Positions 30,373-39,541 of a stretch of DNA of 64,000 nt are shown here, in pieces. The notes beneath the pieces were generated by a model. The model was not told the DNA's origin, searched no databases, and saw only the letters and a list, made by a program, of their open reading frames with translations. Source of the stretch: Modestobacter excelsi. GTDB lineage: Bacteria > Actinomycetota > Actinomycetes > Mycobacteriales > Geodermatophilaceae. Position 1 is the stretch's first letter. Each line of letters begins with the position of its first letter. The stretch lies in the NCBI RefSeq assembly GCF_005930495.1, contig NZ_SJEX01000006.1, forward strand, positions 59,366 through 123,365, in the 5' to 3' direction. Position numbers and translations under genes: made by a program.

Positions 30373-31167
30373 GTGGCAGCCGGACGACCGCTCCCCCGGC
30401 GAGGGACTGCTGGCGACCGCGCATCCGGCCCGGCCCCCGCTGGTGGACGGGCGCTCAGCTCCGGGCTGGCGCTGCACACCCGTCTCGCCGCGTCGCTGCG
30501 CGAGCGGCTGCGTGACGGGGAGTGGGCGCCCGGCGGTCAGCTGCCGACCGAGGCCGAGCTGTCGGCGGACTACGGGGTCTCCCGCAGCACGGTGCGGGCC
30601 GCGCTCGTGCAGCTGGAGAAGCAAGGCCTGACCGTGACCCGCCACGGGGTCGGCACCTTCGCCACGCCGTTCGGGCGCGCACTCAGGGCCGGGTTGCAGG
30701 AACTGCAGTCGATGACCGACACGATCATCGCGCACGGCAGGCAACCGCGGATCGACTACCGCAGCGCCGAGGTCCGCGATGCCACCGAGGCCGAGCGGTT
30801 GGCGCTGGAGCGGGAGGCCCCGTGCCCGGTGCTCGCGACCACACGGGCCGTGCATGCCGACGACGTCCTGGTCGCCTTCTCCTACGAGGCGATCCCGCGC
30901 GACCTGCTGCCCGCCGACCTCGACCCCGCCACGGTCGGCGGTTCCCTCTTCGCCCTCCTGGAGTCCAGCGGGGCCGTTCCGCGCACCGCGGTTGCCGGCG
31001 TCCACGCCACGCGGGGCAAGGACATCGGGTGGGGGGAACGGCCCCGCGGGGCCACCTACCTCCTGCTGCAGCAGGTCCACTACGACGCGCAGGCCGTTCC
31101 GCTGCTGCACAGCAGGACGTACTTCCTCGAGGGTCGCTTCCAGTTCTCGATCCTGCGGGTCCGCTGA
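30373..31167 (+). CDS. GntR family regulator with UTRA domain (HutC subfamily)
   Basis: A 264-residue one-component regulator. The winged helix lies at about residues 38-100 (LPTEAELSADYGVSRSTVRAALVQLEKQGL), followed by a UTRA ligand-binding domain to the end (DTIIAHGRQPRID, YLLLQQVHYDAQAVP, HSRTYFLEGRFQFSI). UTRA domains bind small sugars or phosphorylated metabolites. GTG 30373 is seven bases behind TATGCT, so it is probably leaderless. It sits among three units that carry similar palindromes and is their likely regulator. Confidence 0.9.
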   Translation: MAAGRPLPRRGTAGDRASGPAPAGGRALSSGLALHTRLAASLRERLRDGEWAPGGQLPTEAELSADYGVSRSTVRAALVQLEKQGLTVTRHGVGTFATPFGRALRAGLQELQSMTDTIIAHGRQPRIDYRSAEVRDATEAERLALEREAPCPVLATTRAVHADDVLVAFSYEAIPRDLLPADLDPATVGGSLFALLESSGAVPRTAVAGVHATRGKDIGWGERPRGATYLLLQQVHYDAQAVPLLHSRTYFLEGRFQFSILRVR

Positions 31168-31183
31168 CCGCACCCACCTGCGG

Positions 31184-31816
31184 CTAGGTGTGCCGCAGCT
31201 GGGCGTAGGCCTCGGCCGGGAACGCCGTCGTCGAGTCGCCGCAGGCGAGCATCCGGTAGGTGGCGATGGCGGCCTCCTCGAGGTTCATCGCCCGGCGGAA
31301 GGCCATGCCGACGTCGGCGCCCACGGTCGAGCAACCGTGGTGCGACAGCACCACGCAGTCGTGCCGGCGGGCCTGCTCGGCGGCGGTGTCGGCGAGCTCG
31401 TCGGAGCCGTTGGGCGCGTACGGGACGGCGCCGACGCTGTGCACGTAGAAGGCGTGGTCGAGGCTCACGAAGCGGATGGGGTAGCCCATGGCGTCGACCA
31501 GCACGGTGTACTGCGGGTGCAGATGGACGACGGCGTTGACGTCCGGCCGTACGCGGTAGGTCCGCGCGTGCAGCTTCCACTCGCTCGACGGCGCCGGTCC
31601 CTCGAGCGTCTCGCCGTCGAGCGAGAGCAGCGCGAAGTCCTCGGGGGTCAGCCGGTCCAGCCACGTGCCGGCGCCGGTGACGAGGAACCTGTCCTCCCCC
31701 GGGAGGCGCGCGGAGAGGTTGCCTCCGCTGGCCAGTACGAGGCCTCGGGCGACCGCCATGCGGCCCACCTCGGCCAGTTGTCCGAGCAGTTCCTCGCGGC
31801 TGGTCGCCGGCTTCAC
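31184..31816 (-). CDS. Class II aldolase/adducin family protein
   Basis: A 210-residue zinc aldolase related to L-fuculose-phosphate aldolase. ASGGNLSARLPG forms the phosphate-binding loop, VVHLHPQYTV supplies two zinc histidines (near residues 94-96), and LSHHGCSTVG the third. Such enzymes cleave ketose-1-phosphates to DHAP and an aldehyde. Its GTG overlaps the stop of the phosphorylase gene (GTGA). With the phosphorylase and isomerase genes upstream it completes the DHAP-shunt order: nucleoside, ribose-1-phosphate-type sugar, ribulose-1-phosphate-type sugar, DHAP plus aldehyde. Confidence 0.87.
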   Translation of the reverse strand: MKPATSREELLGQLAEVGRMAVARGLVLASGGNLSARLPGEDRFLVTGAGTWLDRLTPEDFALLSLDGETLEGPAPSSEWKLHARTYRVRPDVNAVVHLHPQYTVLVDAMGYPIRFVSLDHAFYVHSVGAVPYAPNGSDELADTAAEQARRHDCVVLSHHGCSTVGADVGMAFRRAMNLEEAAIATYRMLACGDSTTAFPAEAYAQLRHT

Positions 31817-32565
31817 GCGGTCGCCTCCCCCACCGGTAGCGAGCTCAGGGCGTCGAGGGCGACGGCGACGCCGCGGTCGACACCGGCGGCGACCACGTCG
31901 CGGTGCGGGTCGTAGCCGGTGGTGGTGGCCAGCTCGTCCGCGGCCACCCCGTCGATCACCAGGACGCCCCCGCAGATCAGCCCCCGCAGGGCGCCGGTGA
32001 CCAGGAGGGCCGAGAGCTCCATCTCGATGGCCAGCACACCGGCGGTGACGTACGCCTGCATCGGCAACTCCAGCAGAGCCGGGTAGAAGGCGGCCCGCGT
32101 CCACACGAGGCCGCGGTGATGCGGCACCCCACGCTGCCGGGCCGCGTCGGCGAGGGCCAGCACGACCTCCGCGCTGGCGACGGCCGGGTACTCGGGCGGC
32201 ACCAGCTGTCCGGTGACCCCGTCGTCGCGGACCGCCGCCTCGGCGATGACCAGGTCGCCGTCGGCCACGCCCCGCTGCATGGCACCAGCCGTGCCGAAGC
32301 GGATCACGGTGCCGACGCCGGCGTCGGCCAGCTCGGTGAACAGGCAGACGGCGCCGGGGCCGCCGACCCCGTGCGAGGAGACCAGCACGTCGGTTCCCTG
32401 CCAGCGGCCACGGAAGGTGCGGTACTCCCTCGCGTGGGCCACCTCCTCGGCACCGTCCAACCGGCCGGCGACCCGCTCGGCGCGGAACGGGTCGCCGACG
32501 ACCAGCGCCCGAGCCGGCAGGCCCACGCGGGGGATGCGGGTGATCGGGAGCAGGTCCGCGCTCAC
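31813..32565 (-). CDS. Nucleoside phosphorylase (uridine phosphorylase-like)
   Basis: A 250-residue NP-I family phosphorylase that splits a nucleoside with phosphate into a base and a sugar-1-phosphate. Phosphate-binding motif VVGDPFRAERV near residue 24, IRFGTAGAMQRGVADGDLVI like uridine phosphorylase, and the ribose-binding EMELSALL. The base specificity (uridine, purine or 5'-deoxynucleoside) cannot be decided. GTG 32565 overlaps the isomerase stop and its own stop overlaps the aldolase start, both as GTGA. Confidence 0.85.
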   Translation of the reverse strand: MSADLLPITRIPRVGLPARALVVGDPFRAERVAGRLDGAEEVAHAREYRTFRGRWQGTDVLVSSHGVGGPGAVCLFTELADAGVGTVIRFGTAGAMQRGVADGDLVIAEAAVRDDGVTGQLVPPEYPAVASAEVVLALADAARQRGVPHHRGLVWTRAAFYPALLELPMQAYVTAGVLAIEMELSALLVTGALRGLICGGVLVIDGVAADELATTTGYDPHRDVVAAGVDRGVAVALDALSSLPVGEATA

Positions 32566-33602
32566 GCCTGTTCCGCCGCAGGCCGGTAGTAGGACTCGAG
32601 GTCGTAGGGAGAGAACCGGCCCCGGTCGGTCACCACCGTGCCGACGAAGCGCGCGGGGGTCACGTCGAAGGCCGGGTACACCCCGGTGACCCGCTGGGAC
32701 GCTGTCCGCCGGCCAAGGCAGTGCAGCACCTCGTTCCCGTCCCGGTCCTCGAGCTCCACGGCCCCGGCGTCCGGCGCGTGCCGATCCGGTGCCTGCACCA
32801 GGGCCAGGTAGGGGACGTCGAAGCTGTGCGCGGCGATGGCGATCTGCAGGGTCCCCACCTTGTTCACCACCGAGCCGTCCATCGTCACGCGGTCGGCGGC
32901 GGTGACGAAGTGCGTGATGTCGCCGCGGCTCATCAGGTGGGCCGGCATCGCGTCGGTCACCAGCCGGGTCGGCACGCCCATCTCGGCGAGGCTCTCCGCG
33001 GTCAGGCGGGCGCCCTGCAGGTAGGGGCGGGTCTCGGTGCAGATCGCGTTGATGTGCTTCCCCTGCCGCAGCACCGCGGCCAGGGTCTCGGTGATGTAGG
33101 ACTCCGCCCAGCAGTGGGTCAGCACGGTCGCGCCGTCCGGGATGAGCTCAGCGGCGTGCTCGCCCAGCCGTCGGCTGCGGTCGAGGTAGCGCTCTCCCGC
33201 GGCCCGGGCAGCGCGCTCCACCGCCGGGCCGAGCGGCTCATCCGCGGCCAGCGCGGTGTCGGCGACCTCGACGAGCTCGGCGACCACGTCGCGGATCTGG
33301 TTGTTGGTGCGTCGGGTGGCGACGAGCCGGGCAGCGGCGTCGACCATGGACGCGCGGCGTTCGGCCGGGCGGAGCTGGTCCGCTGCGCGCGCGGCGAGGG
33401 TCATGCCGCCCGCGGCGGCGAACAGTGGTCCGCTGCTCTGGGTGACCATGTCCTCGATCGCCTTGGCGACGTCCTCGTAGGTGCGGCAGCTCACCCATTC
33501 GCGCTCGAACGGGAAGACCCGACGGTCGAGGATGCGGACGGAGTCCTCCTCGACGAGGACGTTCTGCGCGATGATCGTCGGCACAGGGACGTGCACGGCC
33601 AC
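32562..33602 (-). CDS. MtnA-like / eIF2B-type sugar-1-phosphate isomerase
   Basis: A 346-residue member of the MtnA/eIF2B/ribose-1,5-bisphosphate isomerase family. The N-terminal motif ILDRRVFPFEREWVSC matches MtnA. The catalytic pair is retained: Cys in LTHCWAES and Asp in AADRVTMDGSVVNKVG. It is clearly diverged from the MtnA at 22272, so a different sugar-1-phosphate is likely. GTG 33602 is preferred over GTG 33626 because AGGAGG precedes it by four bases. First gene of the overlapping isomerase-phosphorylase-aldolase operon behind operator 3. Confidence 0.83.
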   Translation of the reverse strand: MAVHVPVPTIIAQNVLVEEDSVRILDRRVFPFEREWVSCRTYEDVAKAIEDMVTQSSGPLFAAAGGMTLAARAADQLRPAERRASMVDAAARLVATRRTNNQIRDVVAELVEVADTALAADEPLGPAVERAARAAGERYLDRSRRLGEHAAELIPDGATVLTHCWAESYITETLAAVLRQGKHINAICTETRPYLQGARLTAESLAEMGVPTRLVTDAMPAHLMSRGDITHFVTAADRVTMDGSVVNKVGTLQIAIAAHSFDVPYLALVQAPDRHAPDAGAVELEDRDGNEVLHCLGRRTASQRVTGVYPAFDVTPARFVGTVVTDRGRFSPYDLESYYRPAAEQA

Positions 33603-33640
33603 GATGCCTCCTTGCTCGGTGGTCACGCCTCAGCTGTCAG

Positions 33641-33651
33641 ATGTCCGACAA
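33641..33651. promoter_or_regulatory. Putative GntR operator 3 (isomerase-phosphorylase-aldolase operon)
   Basis: ATGTCCGACAA is 39 bases upstream of the isomerase start and downstream of a CATAGT -10 candidate on the minus strand (33675-33670). It matches 10 of 11 positions of the consensus TTGTC-S-GACAA shared with operators 1 and 2. Confidence 0.5.
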
Positions 33652-33675
33652 CGGCTCTGACGTGGGGGCACTATG

Positions 33676-34679
33676 GGATGCGCCCGCCCGCCCGTCAAGG
33701 ACGGGCCCCGGACCCGCTCGGCGGAAGGGCGGCCCGGGCACAGCGCGGCTTGGGGCCGCCGTCGGCTCGAGCTCGATCGAGAGCCAGGTCCCAGGCCACC
33801 GCGGTGGCGCCGCAGTCACAGCCCTGCAGCGTGGACTCCGCGTAGCTGCCGACCAACCGATCGTCCAGGACAGTGCCGATCTCCTCCTGCGTCCGGATCT
33901 GTTCGCGCGGCTACGCGACGCCCTCGGCGAGATCCGGAGGTTCGCCGGCGTGTGGGTCGACTCCCATTCCGGCGAAGACGCGCCCGGCACCACGGAGTAG
34001 GCGCGACCGACATCCCCTGCTTGCTAGGCCGCCCCCCGGCAGGGCGTGGCCACGTGTTCTCCCGTGTCCGGGATCTGGTTCGACCTCGCTCTCCCGGGCT
34101 GCGCTCCGGAGACCCCTCTCGCCCGGAGGTTCGTTCCTTGTCCGAGCAGCTGGCGCACCCCGTCCAGCCCCTTGGCCCCCAGCCACGTGCACTTCCCCGT
34201 GGGCGTCCGCCGATGTGCCGTTCCTGCGGCTCACAAGGGCGCGGCGTCCGTGGTCGTCTTCCAAGATCTGCGGTTGTACACAGCGTTGCCGTACCGGTTG
34301 CTGTACTTGGTTGAAGTGGACGCACCCGCGAGAGTGCAGCCGGCCCCGATTGACGAGGACGGTGCTTGTAGTCCGCTCGAGCCTGGTCCGCCTGCGCGGT
34401 CGGGATGGCACGGTTCCCAGGACACCGACGGCCAGGCTGAACATGCGCCGCCAGGCCACAGCCGTGCACAGGAACACCGCCGCGAGCCACACCAGGGCGA
34501 TCTCGGGCGCCCCTCGCTGCTCCGGGCGGGGCGTGCGCCTGCGGAGGTCGAGCATGCCCCGGCGGCGGTCGCAGTAGGGACGGCCGGGCATGTGGACGGG
34601 ACGACCCCCGACGCGGGACCCTGCCCCAACAGCTGTGCGTGGCGGACCCGCACGCCCTCGACCGGAGGCCAGATCGCCC
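33676..34679. other. Gene-poor stretch, possible decayed sequence
   Basis: About 1 kb with lower GC in places (around 34260-34320) and no reading frame with good start, codon bias and domain match. A minus-strand frame near 34400-34570 has a hydrophobic run (LVWLAAVFLCTAVAW) that may be a scrap of a membrane-protein gene. I support no intact gene here. Confidence 0.4.
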
Positions 34680-36293
34680 GTGGACCCGACGTTCTCCCCC
34701 AGCACCGCCGCCGCGGTGGGCCGCGCCCGCCAGCACTCGGTCGGCGACCTGCTGCACCGCACCGCCCGCCGCGATCCGGACAAGCTCGCCGTCGTCGCCG
34801 GGGGCCTGCGCGTCACGTACGCCGAGTTCGACGCCGCGGTGAACCGGGCGGCGCACGCCCTGGCCGACCGCGGCCTGGGCAAGGGCGACCGGCTGGCGCT
34901 GCTGTCGCACAACTGCTGGCAGTTCGCCGTCCTGGCGTTCGCCACCGCGAAGCTGGGCGTGGTGCTCGTCCCGGTCAACTTCATGCTGGGCTCGGAGGAG
35001 ATCGCGTACATCCTGCGGCACTCCGGAGCGAGCGGGATCGTCGCGGAGGACGCGCTCGCGCCCAGTGCCGAGCAGGCGCTGGCCGCGGCCGGTCACGGGG
35101 GTGGTCTGCGTGGCTGGATCGGGCTCTCCGGCGCAACCCCGGCCGACGGCTGGGAAGACGTCGACCCGTGGTGGACCGACGGCGACGACAGTGCGCCCGA
35201 CGTCCTGGTGGCCGACGACGACCCGCTCCGGCTGATGTACACGTCGGGCACCGAGTCACGTCCCAAGGGCGTCATGCTCTCCAGCCGGTCGCTGATCAGC
35301 CAGTACGTCAGCTGCATCGTCGACGGCGGGATGAGCGCCGACGACGTCGAGGTGCACGCGCTGCCCATGTACCACTGCGCCCAGCTGGACTGCTTCTTCT
35401 CCGTCGACGTCCACCTCGGCGCGACGAGCGTCCTCCTGCCCTCGCCTGAACCGGCCGCGCTGCTCGCCACGATCGCGCGGGAGCAGGTGACCAAGCTCTT
35501 CTGCCCGCCCACCGTGTGGATCTCGCTGCTGCGGCACCCCGACTTCGACACCACCGACCTCTCGAGCCTGCGCAAGGGCTACTACGGCGCCTCCCCGATG
35601 CCGGTGGAGGTGCTGCGGGAGCTGCGGCGGCGGCTGCCAGAGGTTCAGCTGTGGAACTTCTACGGCCAGACCGAGATGTCCCCGCTGGCGACGATCCTGC
35701 GCCCACACGAGCAGGAGGCGAGGGCGGGCTCGGCCGGCCGGGCCGCGCTCAACGTCGAGACGCTCCTGGTCGGCGACGACGGCTCCCCGGTGCCACCCGG
35801 GACGATCGGGGAGATCGTGCACCGCAGCCCGCACGCCGCGCTGGGCTACTTCGGCGACGAGGAGAAGACCGCTGAGGCCTTCCGCGGCGGGTGGTTCCAC
35901 TCCGGCGACCTCGGAGTGATGACCGAGGACGGCTACCTGTCGGTCGTCGACCGCAAGAAGGACATGATCAAGACCGGCGGGGAGAACGTCGCCAGCCGGG
36001 AGGTCGAGGAGGCCGTCTACGAGCTCGATGGCGTCGCCGAGGTCGCCGTCTTCGGGATCAGCCACCCGTTCTGGGTCGAGGCGGTCACCGCCGTCGTCGT
36101 CCCCAAGCCGGGCTCGACGCTCAGCGAGGGCGACGTGCACGCGCACGTCCGCGAGCGCCTCGCGGGCTACAAGCGGCCCAAGTACGTCGTGCTCGCCGAC
36201 GGGCTGCCGAAGAACCCCAGCGGCAAGATCCTCAAGCGCGAGCTGCGCCAAGCCCACGCGGGCCTGGCGCAGGACGCGCCGGTCCCTGGCTGA
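34680..36293 (+). CDS. AMP-forming acyl-CoA synthetase/ligase family protein
   Basis: A 537-residue ANL-superfamily enzyme that activates a carboxylate as acyl-AMP and usually transfers it to CoA. P-loop YTSGTESRPKGVM near residue 190, adenylation motif NFYGQTEMSPLATI, hinge motif YLSVVDRKKDMIKTGGENV, and the catalytic Lys motif NPSGKILKRELR at the C-terminus. It resembles long-chain or feruloyl-type CoA ligases; the substrate is not determinable. GTG 34680 has GGAGG about eleven bases upstream. It stands alone between gene-poor stretches. Confidence 0.9.
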   Translation: MDPTFSPSTAAAVGRARQHSVGDLLHRTARRDPDKLAVVAGGLRVTYAEFDAAVNRAAHALADRGLGKGDRLALLSHNCWQFAVLAFATAKLGVVLVPVNFMLGSEEIAYILRHSGASGIVAEDALAPSAEQALAAAGHGGGLRGWIGLSGATPADGWEDVDPWWTDGDDSAPDVLVADDDPLRLMYTSGTESRPKGVMLSSRSLISQYVSCIVDGGMSADDVEVHALPMYHCAQLDCFFSVDVHLGATSVLLPSPEPAALLATIAREQVTKLFCPPTVWISLLRHPDFDTTDLSSLRKGYYGASPMPVEVLRELRRRLPEVQLWNFYGQTEMSPLATILRPHEQEARAGSAGRAALNVETLLVGDDGSPVPPGTIGEIVHRSPHAALGYFGDEEKTAEAFRGGWFHSGDLGVMTEDGYLSVVDRKKDMIKTGGENVASREVEEAVYELDGVAEVAVFGISHPFWVEAVTAVVVPKPGSTLSEGDVHAHVRERLAGYKRPKYVVLADGLPKNPSGKILKRELRQAHAGLAQDAPVPG

Positions 36294-37029
36294 GCCCACG
36301 ACGGCGGTCAGGCGTCGCGCCGTCGGCGAACCACGCAGCGGCACCAGTGGTACGACCGCGTAGGCGTCGATCACCAGCAACCGTCTCGCCGGGCTCCGTT
36401 CGGTGCCCCTGGGGTTCCGGGGGCCTTCGACCTTGGCACCAACCCGCGCCCTCGACGACGGTTGACCTTTGCTGGAGGTCGCCGGGGACAGCACCCGCGC
36501 GGGATCGGCAAGCAGTTGGCACTGATGGAGGACTGATCGGCATCGCTGTGTTGGAGAGCGCGAGGCCGCGATTTGAGCCGCGATCGCCACCCAACTCCGC
36601 CCCACCAGGCGCACAATCCCTCGCCCTGGGGCTGCGGGAACAGAGAGCCTGCGAGTTGATTTTGAACCATCTGCTCGCGTTGGTTGCGCAGTGTAAGCGC
36701 AGCTCAGGGCCCATACTGCTGATGAACATAGCGATCCATCAATGGGGTTAACGGCCATATTGGGTGCTTAGAGAGTGTCCGCGGCCCACGCCGCGACCAT
36801 CCCAAGTGGCTTACCTGTGAGGACGGCGCCGGGTGGGGTTGACCTTCCGCGCCGCCGTGCTGGTTCGTCACCTCGCCCGCCAGAACATGACAGCGACCCC
36901 CGCCGCGAACACGTGCTCGGCGTGCCCGGACGCACCCAGCCTGACCGTCCGAGGGTTTCGGCCCTGACAACACCGGGAGGACTGTGGTGGTGGGCCTGTG
37001 CCCGTCGGCCCGCGCACGACTGTTGCGTA
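36294..37029. other. Gene-poor stretch, nothing recognisable
   Basis: About 740 bases between the ligase and the convergent creatininase gene. An AT-richer segment lies near 36690-36780. No reading frame here shows a credible start, codon bias or domain. Confidence 0.4.
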
Positions 37030-37797
37030 TCACGACCTCCGTGAGTCAGCCCTCATCCGTTGGGTGAAGTGGGCGGCGATCATGTCCGCCACCCGTTGCA
37101 CGCACAGCTGCCCGATGGCGCCGGAGAGCCCGTGTGGGTCGCCCATGACCCCCGTGTCGGAGAGGGCCTTGATCCCGCCGGTGAACAGCTGCTGCAGCAC
37201 CTCGTCGTCCACCGGCCCGGTGTAGCCGCAGACGAGCTGGTCGGTCCGCACCGCGCCCGGCCGGAGACAGGAGTAGACCGAGGACTCAGCGACGTCGGCG
37301 TGCCCACCGACCCGGTCGGGATCCCCTCCGCCGTCCATGACGGCCGTTCGCCAGACGTCGATGAGCCCGTGCAGGTCGGAGAACACGATCACCCGGGTCT
37401 CCGGGCGCACCAGGTCGTTCAGCCGCTGCTCCATCTCCGCGAGCGGCCCGAAGTTCCCGCCGTGCGCGGAGAAGCAGAGGATGTTCTCGAAGCCGTGCGC
37501 GGCCAGGCTCCGGCAGTAGTCGAAGTACACCGCCTGGAACGTCTCCGGCTGCAGGCTGATCGTGCCGGGGAAGGCCATGTGGTGCGGCGAGACACCCACC
37601 CGGATAGTCGGGGCGACCAGGGCCGTCCCCAGCCGCTCGGCGACCTCCACGGCGAGCCGGTCGGCGTGCACCGCGTCGACGTCCAGGGGCAGGTGCCGGC
37701 CGTGCTGCTCCACCGCTCCGCACGGGACGACGACGTCGCGCCGTCCCTCTGCCAGCGCGGATCGGACCTCGCCGAACGTCATGGCCTCGAGCAGCAC
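37030..37797 (-). CDS. Creatininase family amidohydrolase
   Basis: A 255-residue creatininase-superfamily metalloenzyme. Metal ligands are visible in PCGAVEQHGRHLPLDVDA (Glu and His, then Asp) and FSAHGGNFG, with a further Glu in ADVAESSVY. Family members open cyclic amides such as creatinine, act in FAPy deamination, or trim mycofactocin precursors; no mycofactocin genes are nearby. GTG 37797 follows GGAGG by five bases. It follows the frameshifted RidA gene by 37 bases and was probably co-transcribed with it. Confidence 0.85.
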   Translation of the reverse strand: MLLEAMTFGEVRSALAEGRRDVVVPCGAVEQHGRHLPLDVDAVHADRLAVEVAERLGTALVAPTIRVGVSPHHMAFPGTISLQPETFQAVYFDYCRSLAAHGFENILCFSAHGGNFGPLAEMEQRLNDLVRPETRVIVFSDLHGLIDVWRTAVMDGGGDPDRVGGHADVAESSVYSCLRPGAVRTDQLVCGYTGPVDDEVLQQLFTGGIKALSDTGVMGDPHGLSGAIGQLCVQRVADMIAAHFTQRMRADSRRS

Positions 37798-37834
37798 GTG
37801 TCCTCCTGGTGGTTAGAGGTCGTCCGAGGGCATC

Positions 37835-38279
37835 TCAGCGCGCATCCGGCACCACCCGGACGACGGCCTCGATCTCGACGGCGATGTCGAAGGGGAGCTC
37901 GGCCATGCCGACCGCGGAGCGGGCGCCCCGGCCGGCGTCCCCGAAGACCTCGGCGATCGGGTCCGAGCAGCCGTCGATGACGGCGGGCGTCCGGCTGAAG
38001 CCCGCCCGGCAGTTGACCATCCCGAACACCTTGACCACCTGCCGCACCCGGCCCAGGTCGCCGAGCTCGGCGCGCAGCGCGGCCAGCCAGTTGCAGACCG
38101 GCGAGCCGTGCGGCGTCCCGGGCGGTGGCCACGTCCAGGCCGCCGTCGGGCCGCACCGGCCCCATGCCGGACAGGAACAGCAGGTCCCCGGCGATCATGG
38201 CGGGCACGTAGTTGCCGCCAGGTCCCGTGGGAGCAGGCCGCTCGATGCCGCGCTCTCGCGGTCTCCGATCGACGTCCAT
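37835..38279 (-). pseudogene. RidA/YjgF family protein gene with a frameshift
   Basis: N-terminal frame from ATG 38279 reads MDVDRRPRERGIERPAP and VPAMIAGDLLFLSGMGPVRP. The C-terminal frame to the stop at 37835 reads WLAALRAELGDLGRV, VVKVFGMVNCRAGFSRTP and GMAELPFDIAVEIEAVV with the substrate-binding Arg. The two frames join only if one base is added around 38095-38125. RidA proteins hydrolyse reactive enamines and imines. Either the gene is dead or the assembly lacks one base. It is paired with the creatininase gene. Confidence 0.8.
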
Positions 38280-38530
38280 GACCTGATCGTGGCCTCTCGA
38301 CCACCCAGGCGACATCGCTTCCGCCGTCCTCGGTCAGTCCCAGCCGCCACTGCACCGCGACGCCAGCAGAGATTCTCGGAGGCCGAGCAAGGGGTGCGTT
38401 CACCCCCGAGCGGGAGCGGTCCTGCTCGTCGGCGGCGATGAGGCCCGCCCGCCACTGGGAGGCTCCGGGACGTAACCTGGACTGATGGGCTGACGGGACC
38501 ACCGCCCTCACCGCCACAGCCGTGGGCACA

Positions 38531-38551
38531 TGTAGCGTGTCGCCCCTCGGA
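38531..38551 (+). repeat. 21-base direct repeat, left copy
   Basis: Identical to 40430-40450, with the core CGTGTCGCCCCTCGGA. The last part matches the tRNA-Leu 3' end and the other att-like sites. The two copies enclose a 1.9-kb module (hydrolase, monooxygenase-like gene and truncated TetR). Confidence 0.7.
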
Positions 38552-38668
38552 CACCCAGTTGGGCCCCACTGCTGCGCGGCCGGGAGTCCCGTCCCCGCAG
38601 CGCAGGTGGTGTAGCTCTGCCCGTGGCGGTGCGCGACACGGGTGCTGGCGAACCGATCGACCCATCGG

Positions 38669-39541
38669 TCAGCCATGCCCCCCATCGCCCTGGTCGCCAC
38701 GGTGCGCGTTGTCCGCGATGGCACGGACGAGCCTCGGCCACGCTCCAGGCGGCAGGTCGTGGCCCATTCCGCTGATCATCTCCAGGCGGGCGCCGCGTAC
38801 CGCCTCGGCGGTCGCACGTCCGCCTGAGGGGTGGCACATCCTGTCGGCAGTGCCGTGGATGACCACGGTCGGCACGGCGACGCGTCCGAGTGCCTTCGTC
38901 CGGTCGGGGGCGTGCCGGACAGCGCGGTGCTGGCGGCGCCGCCCGTTCCGCGCGTCGGGATCGCGCTCGAGGGCCGATACCGTGGTACGGCGCAACTCCT
39001 CGAGGTCCTGCTCGAATCCGATGGAACCGATCGACGCGAACACCCGGACCCGGCGTTCGATGGCTTCCTCCTGACTCCGCGTCGGACGCGTGAGGAGGTG
39101 CCGCAACACGCGTACGGAGGTCCGGCCCTTGCCTCGTCGCCCCGTGGTGGACATGAGCGAGGCCAGGGAGCGCAACCGGGGAGGGTGCCGGATGGCCATC
39201 GTCTGGGCGATCATGCCGCCGAGCGAGGCCCCGACGACGTGCGCCGACGCGGCCCCGAGCCGGTCGAGGAGGCCGGTGGCGTCGTCGGCCATGTCCTCGA
39301 GCGAGTAGCGGCACCCCGGCAGATGGGTGGACAACCCGGCATCCCGGTTGTCGAAGCGCACGACCCGAAAGCCCTCGGCGGCCAGCTGCCGACAGAAGCT
39401 CTCCGGCCAGTGGATCAGCTGGAAGCCCATCCCCATGATCAGCAGCATCGTCGGGCCCTCGGGGTCGCCGAAGATGTCGAAGCAGAGATCCACATCCCCC
39501 ACGGCGGCGAAGCCGGGCGGCGTGTAACGGACGTCGCTCAT
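38669..39541 (-). CDS. Alpha/beta hydrolase
   Basis: A 290-residue alpha/beta hydrolase of the aromatic hydrocarbon hydrolase/epoxide-hydrolase-like group. Oxyanion region LLIMGMGFQLIHW, nucleophile Ser in VVGASLGGMIAQ near residue 105, catalytic Asp in VIHGTADRMCHP and His in SGMGHDLPPG. The substrate is unknown. Its ATG overlaps the stop of the monooxygenase-like gene (ATGA), so the two are coupled. The pair is bracketed by exact 21-base direct repeats. Confidence 0.88.
   Translation of the reverse strand: MSDVRYTPPGFAAVGDVDLCFDIFGDPEGPTMLLIMGMGFQLIHWPESFCRQLAAEGFRVVRFDNRDAGLSTHLPGCRYSLEDMADDATGLLDRLGAASAHVVGASLGGMIAQTMAIRHPPRLRSLASLMSTTGRRGKGRTSVRVLRHLLTRPTRSQEEAIERRVRVFASIGSIGFEQDLEELRRTTVSALERDPDARNGRRRQHRAVRHAPDRTKALGRVAVPTVVIHGTADRMCHPSGGRATAEAVRGARLEMISGMGHDLPPGAWPRLVRAIADNAHRGDQGDGGHG

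Noticed and set aside
34400..34570. Short hydrophobic frame as a small membrane protein
   Set aside because: One hydrophobic run without ribosome-binding site, conserved family or coherent frame; kept only as a remark.
36294..36400. PIN-toxin-like start (VIDAYAVVPL) on the minus strand
   Set aside because: The similarity covers about ten residues only and no PIN acidic residues, start signal or antitoxin follow.
37030..37797. Creatininase-family gene as mycofactocin MftE
   Set aside because: No mftA, mftB, mftC or other mycofactocin genes are present nearby; the partner is a RidA-family gene.
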